The notes under the pieces: generated by a model | Seen by the model: the letters and a program-made list of their open reading frames with translations, nothing else | What the model was told of the DNA's origin: nothing | Database searches by the model: none | Source of the DNA: Ascarosepion bandense | Lineage: Eukaryota > Mollusca > Cephalopoda > Sepiida > Sepiidae | Reading direction: 5' to 3' | NCBI GenBank assembly: GCA_037127315.1 | Contig: JBBBDQ010001155.1 | Span: 1,032,501-1,096,500 of the forward strand | DNA: 64,000 bases | Translations under genes and position numbers: made by a program | In this document: piece after piece, positions 53,641 to 64,000 of the stretch | Layout of the letters: every line of letters starts with the position of its first letter | Numbering within the stretch: the first letter of the stretch is position 1

Positions 53641-55770
53641 TTGAAGAATCAAAAAATGTAAAGTTCAATGCCATTATATAGTGTGAACATTTTTGGACTT
53701 CCAACAAGTAGGAAAGCAATAGTTGTAGAGTTGGGAGAGTTGAGGGAGCATATTTCTTTAAGGTGATGATGGGAATTTCATCACCTCTGTTTACCTTATG
53801 GGAGCCAAGCTTAAAAACTATATTTGTGGTGATGGTGGGGGGTGTTTGTGTATACATCATTCAGTTGAGCCTCAGTTCTAGGTGGGAAGTCAGGTGTAGG
53901 TGGGTACTCCAGATGCATCAAATGTGGAGTTGGAGGAGAATTTGCAAGCAAAGCTCTCAGACTTGTCCACCATGGTTGTGAAGATCTTAAATTTATAGAA
54001 GAAAAGAGCAATAAAGTGTTTGGTGTTGTTTAAAACACCTTTGCAAAACTGCCAGTAGTCTTTGGAGCAAAACTTGAGATTCTATACATTGCTTCATTCT
54101 ATCAGCAAACAACAGCTTAGCATCATTTAGAATTTCCTTGCATTTATTACAAGCAGAGACAAAAAAAGATGCTTAGTGTGCATTGTGGTACAGTGGATAT
54201 CGGCTCGGAACAAGAAACCGGGGAGCCAAGTTCGAATTCCAGTTGAATCCATTGTATTCACTTACGCACAAATACCCTTAGGAAAGGTATTAATCCATCT
54301 CTTCCTTCCAGTTATGGGTTAAATAGCAGGACAGATTGGGTTCTATAGCCTTGGCCAGCAACCAGCTTATCGCAGAAAGCAATGGCAACCTTCTGCAGGA
54401 TAATCTTCTGCCCAGTCAGTCATGTCTCTTTCAAGACATGATTGCCTAAGCGTGTATCACGTATGGCACTTAACTAACTGACTGATTGTAGTCAGACACG
54501 TTACTCCAGTAAAGCAAGAAGTGATTCCTGTGGGCAATAGCTGCTGAGCAAGCAGGAGAGAACCAAGAGGAGGAATAAGGTTCAAGCTAGAATTTCTTGG
54601 CTGGGATGAAAGTATCAATGCCAGCTTTCACCCAGGAGGAGATCTCAGAGGTGCATTTTTCAACAGGGAAATTTAACACTTTGTTTCAAGGTATATTACA
54701 AAGGAAATCACAGAATGACTTCCAGTTCACTCTAAGATATTCTACTGGTAGGAGGTTCCTGGGGAGAGGGAATAGAAAGAGATATTAATGGAACCCACAG
54801 CATCAGAGTTGCCAAGAGAGCAGAGCTGTATGGCATGGCAAGAGTCAGGGATAGAAGTGTAGCAGGGATCTAGAAGGGAAATGTGTCCTTCAGAAATACT
54901 AGTGAATCATCAGAAACTGAATAATTGATAAGTTTAGGGTATGAAAGCCAGCAAGATCAGTGACAGTTTTTCAGCCACTAGGCCTGGTAGGCATTAAAGT
55001 CACCAAACACAAATATATTAGTAAACAGTTGAGAGGAAATGGCCTTGTCTATATTATCTGAAATGCTGTCTAGCAAGGAACAGTCATGAGAGGAAGGTGA
55101 GCAGTAAAGAAAGAAAAGATAGCTGAATTTACTAGAGAGAAACAGAAACAAATGTAAGAATGATCAGGAGATTCAAGAGAAATCACCCTAGCTGGAGAAA
55201 GATGTTTGCTGATATAAACAACCATTCCATCCAGAGAGCTAGGATATCTGGGGACTTTTTGTGGAGGAAAAATTCCACACTGTAAACATTAATATGTATG
55301 CCACGGATGTTAGAGAAAGAAATGTTGAGGGGTTTAGGTGTTTTTGTATGGCTCATATAGTTTTGTATCTTGATTGTGAATATTCCTTTATGGGTTATTT
55401 TGGTAAAGAGAGGTCTCAACTGGTGGTAGCAGATGGTCATCAAGTGTGACATGTGTAGGAAGAGTACTGGTGCAGACACCAGCATAGTGTGGCCTCAGGG
55501 TTGCCCACCAGATGTGCTTGCATGGACACTCATTCATGGCACTGCAAGAACCCTTATATTATATGGCTGTTGATCAGAGCAAGAGTTAGGACTCCTAACT
55601 ACCAGTTGGAAGCAACAACCAAAAAATTGTCAACTTGGTACCCATGATATGAAGAGACGTTGCAACCATCTACACACATCCCAGAAAATTCATGAGAGCA
55701 CCATGATTAAAACCTGAGGAGAGGAAAAGAACCAGGAACCCCTTTCCTAAACAGGAAACAAGGGAAGAGT
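53640..55770 (-). pseudogene. Jockey-like LINE, endonuclease to RT start, split by a SINE
   Basis: Reading the minus strand from 55,340, LNISFSNIRGIHINVYSVEF opens the apurinic-type endonuclease domain. A middle part holds VFGDFNA (about 54,985), where the Asp-Phe-Asn motif is the catalytic GDFN signature. Beyond the SINE at 54,175-54,487 the linker continues with CNKCKEILNDAKLLFADRMK (about 54,150-54,090), FSSNST-like text near 53,940, and FKLGSHKVNRGDEIPIITLK (53,815-53,755), which begins the RT finger region (x-GPD-(G/E)-IP). Sequence before the endonuclease, to about 55,770, fits a 5' part of the element. Several shifts are needed. The copy lacks the RT core and 3' end, which distinguishes it from the 3'-only copies elsewhere. 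Confidence 0.7.
54175..54487 (+). repeat. SINE family C copy inserted in the jockey-like LINE
   Basis: GTGTGCATTGTGGTACAGTG (A box), CCAAGTTCGAATTCC (B box), GGGTTCTATAGCCTTGG and CACTTAACTAACTGACTGAT are present. It is nearly full length and close to the 20.1-kb copy. LINE reading resumes on both sides. Confidence 0.88.
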
Positions 55771-55774
55771 ATGA

Positions 55775-56178
55775 ACTGGCTGATAATCGAAAATGAGGAC
55801 AAAACTGGAAGCGGCCGAAATGTGGTTCTACAGAAGGATGCTACGGATATCGTGGACTGAGCATACAAGCAATGACGAGGTGTTAGAAAGAATGGCAACA
55901 AAGGAAGAGCATCAGGAAGAGACAACTGAAGTTCCTGGGACATGCAATGAGGAAGGAGAGCCTGGAGAACCTGATACTGACTGGACAGATAGAAGGAAGG
56001 AGAGACAGAGGAAGGCAGCGGATAACATATTTGCAGGGACTAATCAGGTGGATGACGGAACGGGGGTTGCCAGGAGCAACAGGAGCAAACATACTAAGAG
56101 TCACAAGGGATAGGGAGACGTGGAGAGCCATGATCGCCTACGTCCTGAAGGGACAGGGCACATAGAAGAAGAAGATAG
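55775..56178 (+). mobile_element. RTE-like LINE 3' end with GAA tail
   Basis: A frame at 55,793-56,113 begins MRTKLEAAEMWFYRRMLRIS and then, after a one-base deletion near 55,905, must be continued in the next frame (MRKESLENLILTGQIEGRRD, from 55,947) through to YVLKGQGT. It ends ACATAGAAGAAGAAG, the family's microsatellite tail. It is close in sequence to the 40.9-41.3 kb copy. Confidence 0.8.
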
Positions 56179-56955
56179 TAGGGCCTATCTACTCAAATTG
56201 AAAAATTTTGCTAATTTCAAGTCAGGAGATCTGTCATTGATTCATTAGAGGATAGAGATGCACAATGATTCATTGGGATGTGATTCATTCAGGAAAGAGG
56301 TGATTACTGTTCCACATTAAGAAAGTAGCAGACATTAATATAGATTTTGTGATCTATGTATGTCTCATACTCTTTCATGGATTTTGATGACTACCATATC
56401 AATGCCTTTCCGTCGGGCATTGTTGGAGTAGGTTACATTTATGGGTGCAATTCTACATAAGTTGTTATCTCTTGGCATTGTGCTAGTAATTTCTGCAGTT
56501 TTCTCTAGTACACATTTACAGACTCATTGCAATGCACTAAGTGTGGAATAAATTGTTCATTCAGTCTGTATTTTCTTTCTTTTTGTCTCCTAAATGCTGG
56601 CAGACAGTGATTGCAGCTCCTTATCAATGTCACAGATGTCATGATTGGGCTGCTTTACGCTGCACCTCCTATGAGCAAGCTCTGTCTTTTCTACCAATTC
56701 AACTGCAGAATCTGCCAGATCAACTGCCAAATTCTGGGACTGACTTCAGGTTGAACTTTCTATTTATTTTCCATTTAGGTCACTATTGTTTATACTAGCA
56801 GAGTTTTTCAAAATGAAGTTTTTCACACAAAGGTTTCCCACACTGACAAAGACTCATCACACCCTCCTCATGAAATCCTTCACCCTCTATGCAGAAACAA
56901 TCAGCAACACTACCCTCATTTGTTAATCAATACTAATAGTCATCCTATATATCTA
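56179..56955. other. Unannotated stretch with an exon-like segment
   Basis: At about 56,604-56,748, an acceptor-like GCTGGCAG after a pyrimidine-rich tract is followed by a frame reading PYQCHRCHDWAALRCTSYEQ, up to a weak donor (CTTCAG/GTTGAA). The cysteines and histidines suggest a zinc-binding turn, but I do not recognise the protein. It may be chance. Confidence 0.25.
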
Positions 56956-58304
56956 AGAGATGCTAATTAGTCAGCACAACTGCTATTCAGTAGAGGAAGA
57001 AAAGAGAAAAAGTAGAGGAAGAAAAGAGAAGAAAAAAGTATAAGAAGAAAAGAGAAGAAAAAATAAAGGAAGAAAAGAGAAGAAAAAAGTAGAGGAAAAA
57101 AAGAAGAAAAAAGTAGAGGAGAAAAAGAGAATAAATAAGTAGAGGAAGAAAAGAGAAGAAAGAAGTAGAGAAAAAGGGAAGAAAAAAGTAGAGGAAGAAA
57201 AGAGAAGAAAAAAGTAGACAAAAAAAGGGAAGAAAAAGTAGAGGAAAAAAGAGAAGAAAAGTAGAGGAAGAAAAGAGAAGAAAAAGTAGAGGTAAAAAGA
57301 GAAGAAAAAAGTATAAGAAGAAAAGAGAAGAAAGGAAAAAAAAAAGGAAAAGAAAAGAAGAAGAAAAAAGTAGAGGAAAAAAGAGAAGGAAAAAGAGAAG
57401 AAAAAGTAGAGGAAAAAAGAGAAGAAAAAGTAGAGGTAAAAAGAGAAGAAAAAGTAGAAGAAGAAAAGAAAAGAAAAAAGTAGTGGAAGAAAAGAAAAGA
57501 AAAATTAGAGGAAGAAAAGAGAAGAAAAAAGTAGAGGAAAAAAAGGAAAAAACTAGAGGAAGAAAAGAGAAGAAAAATGTAGAGGAAAAAGAGAAGGAAA
57601 AAGAGAAGAAAAAGAAGAGGAAAAAGAGAAGAAAAAAGTAGAGAAAGAAAAGAGAAGAAAAAAGTAGAGGAAAAAAGAGAAGGAAAAAGAGAAGAAAAAG
57701 TAGAGGAAAAAAGAGAAGAAAAAGTAGAGGTAAAAGAGAAGAAAAAAGTAGAAGAAGAAAAGAAAAGAAAAAGTAGTGGAAGAAAAGAAAAGAAAAATTA
57801 GAGGAAGAAAAGAGAAGAAAAAAGTAGAGGAAGAAAGAGAAGAAAAAAGTAGAGGGAAAAAGAGAAGAAAAAGTAGAGGAAGAAAAGAGAAGAAAAAAGT
57901 AGAGGAAAAAAAGAAAAAAGTAGAGAAAAAAAGAAAAAAGTAGAGGAAGAAAAGTGAAGAAAAAGTAAAGGAAGAAAAGAGAAGAAAAAAGTAGAGGAAA
58001 AAAAGGAAGAAAAAAGTAGAGGAAGAAAAGAGAAGAAAAAAGTAGAGGAAAAAAGAGAAGGAAAAAGAGAAGAAAAAGTAGAGGAAGAAAAGAGAAGAAA
58101 AAAGTAGACAAAAAAGAGAATAAAAAGTAGAGGAAGAAAAAAAGAAAAAGTAGAGGAAGAAAAGAGATGAAAAAAGTAGAGGAAGAAAAGAGAAGAAAAA
58201 AGTAGAAGAAAAAAAGAGAAGAAAAAAGTAGTGGAAGAAAGAAAAGATAAAAGTAGAGGAAGAAAAGAGAAGAGATGCTAATTAGTCAGGACAACTGCTA
58301 TTCA
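56956..58304. repeat. Polypurine minisatellite flanked by 34-bp direct repeats
   Basis: 56,990-58,270 consists of variants of GTAGAGGAAGAAAAGAGAAG + AAAAAA, unit about 24-26 bp, mixed with shorter GAAGAAAAAGTAGAGGAAAA forms. Apart from one T per unit the plus strand is all purine. The flanks AGAGATGCTAATTAGTCAG(C/G) + ACAACTGCTATTCA at 56,956-56,989 and 58,271-58,304 are the same 34 bp with one mismatch. The 374-residue Phe/Leu/Ser-rich minus frame is a by-product. Confidence 0.97.
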
Positions 58305-60655
58305 AATGTATTGGTTGTGCTAATCAATAAGTGTCCCCCAAACAACCAGTTCATCTTGAAGGCAAAACCCATTTGCTGATAAGTCACACTAAGATCCAGA
58401 TAAGTGAACTAAGAAAAAATGCATGCCACTCATGTCATACCAAACACTATCTGGAGTCTCTTGCCCTGTTAAATCTCTTTTGCATAATTAATTGTAGAAA
58501 AAAATCACACTTTTAATTCTAGTACAATTTAAAAAAGAAAAACATTTTCAATGTGATATCAACAATTTCATTGTATTATCAAATGTCTGTGGTAATGTGA
58601 GTCTCAGTGTTAGAATTGACAAAATATTTCTTACTCAGCATTTTTCCAAAACTTTATGCCTTAGAGAAATAGGGTGCTTGAAACCATTGATGCCATAACA
58701 ACGGACAAAAGATATGCAAAATAAGTTTAAAAATACCCCTCTTCCATGATATTTAACATTGTATTGAAATTAGAATCAAACTACTTTTTCTTTTTCCTCA
58801 AGAAAAAGTGATACTAGCTTTGCAAAATTAGTGTATGAGTACTGTTTTTTGTCACAACTCAATCCATAATTGTAAGTGGCTCTAGTCACATTATTCCAAT
58901 AAGTAAAATAATGCTAGTCACAATTTACCCATATTGTCAATTTATCTCAAGTACAAAGTCCATCAGGTGAGTGAACTAAGTAAAATTAATTTCACTCTCA
59001 CCACACCGCTAAACCCTAACCCAGGTAAAATGACTCAATGTATTATGCAACTTAGAAGTGAGAATATTGATTATCTCCCTTCAGTTCACTAGTTCATTTT
59101 TAGGCTACCCTTTGCCATCCTTTTTGTAGCAATTTGTTTTATGTACTTATAAAATTGTTGTAATGTGTCAATTACTTAGTCACTCTTAGAGTAAATTCAG
59201 CTACAAACTACTACTGTATTTTCTCAGATGACTGCTTTTGCTGTCTCCCTCAGTCCCATGTTCTATTCTTACATTTATATGTGTGGGCAAGTCCACCTCA
59301 TCACCCAGGGTATAACAAAAAATGATAGCAATAAATATTCAAACAGTTTACCTCATTTATTTTTTAATTTTAAGCAATCAAATTTATTAAGTACTTTCTT
59401 GTTCATTAAGTCATTTGTTTATGTGGAATCTTACACTTAGGTAACAGGTGTCTGACTAAAATAAAACTTCTGCTCAAAGCTACTCTTTCCCTTACACCTG
59501 TCTTCAAAGAAACAAATTCAATTCTTCTTTTTTTTTTTTTTTTACTGAAATCTCATTTTGATGTTCATGCTTAAACTTTGGGAATAAATTGTTAAGTAGA
59601 AAAGTTATGGAATCTTGGAAGAAATTTTAGAAAAATTATTTTAGCTTTGAAAGTTAGAAGAAAAAATTAACAAAACAGATGTTTATTTGCACCCCCCTCC
59701 ATGAATAAAGTCAAGAATGGGTTCAAAGAGATTTGATCTTTGTATTCATGGCAAGAACTGAATCAAATTGACATAAACTGTCAAATTTCTTGACCTCTCT
59801 CTGTATTCAAAAATAAGAAAATACACTTTAAGAATCATGATTTTTAGTTAAACAACAGCCTTTAAATCTATTGCGAGTTATATTCCACTTGTCCTCACAT
59901 TAGTTTAAAAACAGAGATTCAAATTAGTGAAATCAGCATTATTTTTCATGATTTGACTATTCCTTACCACATAGCCAGAACCATCTCATTTCTGTTACAG
60001 TCTTTGCTTACAAGAAGAAAAAAATGTTGATTTTAATTTTAAATCTGATTCTAATTGATGGCAAACATTTTTCACCATCAGCTAAACTTTTGCAAAATTA
60101 TTTTGATTTCATTATAGATGCTGACAATTATAAACCATTTGAAATAGACTTGCATGAAAAACGTAATTCATTTTCAGAAAATTTTATTTTAGTTATAATT
60201 CAGATTTTATTGTCGTGATGATTGCAGACATTGTCATAATGTGTTAATGACTTGAAAAAGGTTGTATTTTTCCAAGACAAGTTTAATTTTGGAATCGGAA
60301 ATTGTGATCCAATTCCCACTTACCAACAATGCACTGTTCAGTTGCAAGGGGATTTTGCTGCCAGGAATTTCTGTAATTACGTTTGTGTCATTTGTGGTTC
60401 TAAATCAGTGAAAATGACAATGAAATAACAAAGTAATTATAGCAAAGGAAACTTTTGCAAAAGGGCAGTCAGGATGGCCAATTGATTGGTGGTGGTGGTG
60501 GTGGTGGGGGGATACGTACAACAACTGTCTCTTACCATGCATGTTTCAGGGCACACTAACACGTGTACATATATATGCTCTCAAATTCCTATTTGAATAC
60601 AAATATATTAATTTAAGGCTTATATGTATAAGTCTGTGACACACACAAACACACA
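58305..60655. other. Unannotated A+T-rich stretch with (GGT)n
   Basis: A (GGT)n run at 60,490-60,507 is the only repeat seen. No gene is supported. Confidence 0.5.
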
Positions 60656-60787
60656 AAGGGGTTTATTGAAAAGTTCTCAGTCTGACTGGCATTTTAAATT
60701 TTGATCAAATAACAAAATATCAGATTTTGTGTTATTTCAATGCTTTTTGGTCAGACCCAAGAACTTTTTAGTACCCTCTTGTAGTAT
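60656..60787. repeat. Palindromic MITE-like element, copy 1
   Basis: The left end GGGGTTTATTGAAAAGTTCT + CAGTCTGAC is the reverse complement, with changes, of the right end GTCAGACCCAAGAACTTTTT + AGTACCCTC. The centre AAATAACAAAATATCAGATT is also self-complementary. Most of the 130 bp can fold. Confidence 0.75.
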
Positions 60788-60831
60788 GCAAATGTAATAC
60801 ATGCGCACACACACGCACACACACATATACT

Positions 60832-60940
60832 ATAGGGTGCTGAAAAATTCTTAGCCTGAGTAAGAAGTTCATCTATAAAATAAATCTGATATTTTGTCAT
60901 TTCAGAATCAGAACTTTTCAGTACACTCCGATATGTATGT
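60832..60940. repeat. Palindromic MITE-like element, copy 2
   Basis: The ends AGGGTGCTGAAAAATTCTTA + GCCTGAG and CAGAACTTTTCAGTACACTC are inverted copies and match those of copy 1. The shared centre AAATCTGATATTTTGTCATT is in the opposite orientation to that of copy 1. A CA-rich run separates the copies. Confidence 0.75.
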
Positions 60941-60949
60941 TTGGTTATA

Positions 60950-61690
60950 TTAGCAATATTAATGTTAAGAGAGAAGAGTACTGAACTGTTACATAATAGC
61001 AGTTCTTCTATATAGCTGTGAATGCTGGACAATCTCTTCACAGAGGAAGAAACTTAAAGCGACAGAAATGTTCTGAGAATACCGTGTACCAAACATGTGA
61101 GCAATGACAAAGTTTTAGAGAAAATGGAAATCAAAAAAACGTGACTTATACTTAACATCTGGCAGAGAGAGTTGAAATTTTTAGGTCACATAATGAAAAA
61201 AGGATGTGTGTTGTGGCGAGAAATCGGGGAGCCGAGTTTGAATTCCAGTTGAATTCATTGCATTCACTTACGTGCAAATGCCCTTGGGAAAGGTATTAAT
61301 CCATCTCTTCCCTCCAGTTATGGGTTAAATAACAGGACGGACTGGGTTCTATAGCCTTGGCTGGCAACAAGTCTACCGCAGAAAGCAATGGCAACCTACT
61401 GCAGGATAATCTTCTGCCTAGTCAGTCATGTCTCTTTCGAGACATGATCGCCCAAGCATGTTTCACGTATGGCACTTAACTGACTGAATGAAAAAAGAGA
61501 GCTTGGAAAATTTGACATTCACTGGACAGATGGAAGGCAAGAGAGACAGAGGAGTAAATGGATAGTGGAACAAGGTTTAGAATAGATAAATAAAAGGCAA
61601 AATTTATTAAGAGCTATAAAGGACAGGAAGTTGTGGAGAGCCATGATTGCCAATGTGCTGAAGAGACACAGCACATAGAAGAAGAATGCA
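60950..61690 (+). mobile_element. RTE-like LINE 3' end, split by a SINE
   Basis: The left part (60,965-61,200) has ATAGCTGTGAATGCTGGACA (GSECWT-coding block) and GAAATTTTTAGGTCACATAA (LGHAMRK-coding block). The right part (61,495-61,690) has AGAGCTTGGAAAATTTGACA, and the end GCCATGATTGCC...CAGCACATAGAAGAAGAA with the family's GAA tail. Frames are broken. Confidence 0.78.
61202..61494 (+). repeat. SINE family C copy inserted in the RTE-like LINE
   Basis: It begins TGTGTTGTGG but lacks the next 20-odd bases (the A box and the following ATCTGCTCGG) before GAGAAATCGGGGAGCCGAG. The body is otherwise well preserved to CACTTAACTGACTGAATG. AATGAAAAAAG flanks it on both sides (about 61,192 and 61,488), a clear target-site duplication. 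Confidence 0.88.
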
Positions 61691-64000
61691 AGACTGTTTA
61701 CAGTTGTACTGATGCTTTAGTTGTCATCCTCAACCGTGCATAATGTGTCTATATATGAGATGATATCAGTATGTTAGCAGATGAAGATCGTCAAGCTTAC
61801 TTCATAATGGATAGCAATTGTGACTTTCTCTTGCAGTCCTTGTGATTGAATTTACAATTCTCTTTTTTAAATTCTTATTTTTGTCTTAATGATAATTGGT
61901 TGTTTAATACTCGTGATCTTGATCCAAAACTGGAACAGACAACAAATGTATATGTTCCCCAAAAAAAAAAAATAACTGTTTCCCACCTAAAGAATTTAAA
62001 CATTCTTGGTAGCCAATTTTCTTGAGTTTCACTCTCAATTTGAACTTGTCAATTATAGAGAAGGCTGCAGAACCATTCCAACACAATGGAACAAAACTTC
62101 TCTTCATTCTTATCTGTATTTCAAAGTATTTTTATTCTTTAACTTTTAATTGTTCTTTTATTATTAATTATTTTGGTTTCAGACGACTAAATAGTCTACT
62201 AATAAGGGTTGGGAGTTATTTAGTAATTTTATTTGTTGCTATCAATACAAATTTACTAAGATTTTTTCTCACATTTTCTGATGTTTTTCTGATTACTCTG
62301 CACACTTGTTCACTTTAACCGACACTTGATTCACCTTGAAAATATTCAAAAGCCTGAGGATAACGTTGCTAGAATGAATGTTTGTGACTTTATAAAGGCA
62401 GATGAATTTTTGCAATTTGCAGATACACTAGAAAAATATTTTTGACTTGGCCTAGTAAATAAGGCAGATGGTTTTTAAATATATACTACACATATTATGA
62501 AAAGCTTACACTGCAGACTAGGAAAAAAAAAGAAATTAATATTTTTTCATTTTCAGTTGCTGTTTGGAAAGTAAAGCCCCTGCTCCCACACAAGCATATT
62601 CAGCAAGAAAAACTCCTGCCCTTCAGTTAAGGTTTTTATATTGCTATGGCTAGTTCATTAATTCTATTTAGTGTTACAATTATTTGTCTATTTCAGAGGC
62701 TGTTAGCCATGACCATCCTGAAGACATAAAATATGAGTTTATAGAATAATGGCTGAAGTGAAATGTTAAGAACTCTGGAAGTAATTTCTAGCTTTTAAAA
62801 CTTGAATCAAGTGGAACTGTCAATGGAGAAAGATAAGATTCTCTATTGAGTTAAGAATATTGAACGTTCCATTGATAGGAATTTGATTTTCCATTGGATT
62901 GGAAAATTTCCAGTAAAAGAGAAGTAATTTTCTGCTTTGAGAAAAGCACTGAATGCAAAGAAAGTGAAGGGAAAGGAAATAACCTGATAGAAACTTAGGA
63001 AGTGGTGAGGGTGAAAGAAAAAAAAAGTAAAGAGCAGAAAGAGAGAATATTAGAAAAGAGAATAAAGATGAACAAATTTTGCTTTCTAAGCCAAAATTGC
63101 TGCCTGTGAATGAGCCATGATCGAGGCCTGCCCAAATCTCTAAGTGGCCTGGATTCCTGAGTGAAGAAAGTCTTTTAATCTAAGAATGCTTGACCAATAA
63201 GTGATTTGGTTTGATTCCAGATGATTGTATCTGTTAATGACAGCATTTGTTGATTGGTCACGTGAGGAGATGAGTGAGGCAGCAGGCCATCTGCAATCAA
63301 TCAATTTAGATGTTCTGATCTGTAAGCCCACAGAATATCACAAGAAAAATAGAAAGGGATTTTCCATGGAACAAAAGAGAAAATTTAGAAATCTGATTGA
63401 AAACTTTACAGATGTCACAAGGAAATGTCAGTGCAATTTAATTAAAGATGATGAGTGATCTCTACATTGATTTGTCAGAGAAAAACATTAACAGCATTAG
63501 ATGGTTCTTACAATTTACTCTTGTTTACTTGGAGGATTTTAGAGGACTTTCTGCAGATGCTTGCTCATTGCTGATTTTCAGTTGAAAAATTACCATTGAA
63601 CATTTACATGTGCTCATGACAAAACTTTATCAAAATGTCTGATAAGATTGAGTTCATGTTTTACGAATATACATATCAGTTTTTGTTGAAGCACAACCAG
63701 GATCTCACACAAAGCAAGAAGGGTCCTGCTTGACAGGATTTGGTATAATAATTTGAGACACCATCCTAACCTTGTGTACACACACACACATACACACATA
63801 CACACACACACACACCTTGGAGCCTATAAAAACCACATCCACTCTTTGACAGGTTTTCTTTTTCGTCCTATTTGTTAACATGCCACCCTTCTCACCATCA
63901 GACAAGCTAGTCGGGATGCTAATTTAGACACTGACCATCCATCTATGTGGCAGGTTGTACTAGGTTACATGTTACCAGTAGCAGGCCTACATTTGACCAT
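61691..64000. other. Unannotated A+T-rich stretch with (CA)n at 63,778-63,815
   Basis: A 77-codon frame at 63,225-63,458 (AFVDWSREEMSEAAGHLQSI within it) has mixed composition but no recognised family. A CACA microsatellite follows at 63,778-63,815. Nothing else is supported. Confidence 0.45.

Noticed and set aside
56987..58111. 374-residue Phe/Leu/Ser-rich minus-strand open frame, superficially like a membrane protein
   Set aside because: It is a by-product of the polypurine minisatellite; composition explains the hydrophobic look.
63225..63458. 77-codon frame near the right edge as a host gene
   Set aside because: No recognisable domain, no splice or promoter context, and length within chance expectation.

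Overview
This window looks like non-coding, repeat-saturated DNA from a large metazoan genome. I found no intact host protein-coding gene. It is A+T-rich, with long AC/AT/GA microsatellites every few kilobases. It carries many tRNA-derived SINEs and decayed copies of several non-LTR retrotransposon lineages (jockey-like, I/jockey-like with RNase H, RTE-like with a GAA tail, L1-Tx1-like). It also holds a Penelope-like fragment, Ty3/Gypsy-like remnants, mariner-type DNA transposons and palindromic MITE-like elements. This mix, especially the abundance of SINEs and jockey/RTE copies, is what I would expect of a cephalopod such as an octopus. That assignment is inference from repeat content, and the species cannot be read from the sequence.

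Layout. 0-4 kb: a decayed Ty3/Gypsy-like element with both LTRs. 4.7-7 kb: a tRNA-Leu-like SINE head and a second SINE family. 8.4-9.1 kb: a minus-strand Gypsy integrase fragment, followed by a small 28-29 bp tandem repeat. 12.8-15.3 kb: a heavily decayed LINE with endonuclease end, RT, RNase H and C-terminal zinc motif. 15.4-16.2 kb: another Gypsy integrase end. 17.7-20.4 kb: RTE, jockey and Penelope fragments and a well-preserved SINE. 21.8-27.2 kb: a microsatellite-rich stretch with a jockey fragment, a palindrome, and a 250-265 bp inverted repeat enclosing Helitron-like termini. 27.6-30.4 kb: SINE copies and a jockey fragment between two short 30-mer arrays. 31.0-33.2 kb: three consecutive tandem-repeat blocks. 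33.9-35.15 kb: a mariner pseudogene with its DD34D triad still visible. 35.3-38.5 kb: nested SINEs and a jockey 3' end. 39.0-41.4 kb: a decayed invertebrate repeat-family pseudogene, a LINE RT piece, a palindrome and an RTE 3' end. 41.6-43.0 kb: a 0.3-kb direct duplication around weak exon-like segments. 43.7-44.4 kb: a 16-bp TATAAAG minisatellite. 45.4-46 kb: a second mariner-superfamily transposase fragment. 49.4-50.95 kb: a 5'-truncated L1-Tx1-like insertion with a perfect 16-bp target-site duplication. 53.6-56.2 kb: a jockey endonuclease/RT copy split by a SINE, then an RTE 3' end. 57.0-58.3 kb: a 1.28-kb polypurine minisatellite flanked by 34-bp direct repeats. 60.65-61.7 kb: two MITEs and an RTE 3' end split by a SINE.

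The sequences do not work together as a pathway. What they record is a layered history of insertions: SINE into LINE twice, SINE into SINE, LINE between arrays, and microsatellites growing beside repeats. I found no convincing new biological system. The most unusual items are the two minisatellites, the dimeric 190-bp tandem array with its GGCGCC-type core, and the inverted repeat around Helitron-like ends.
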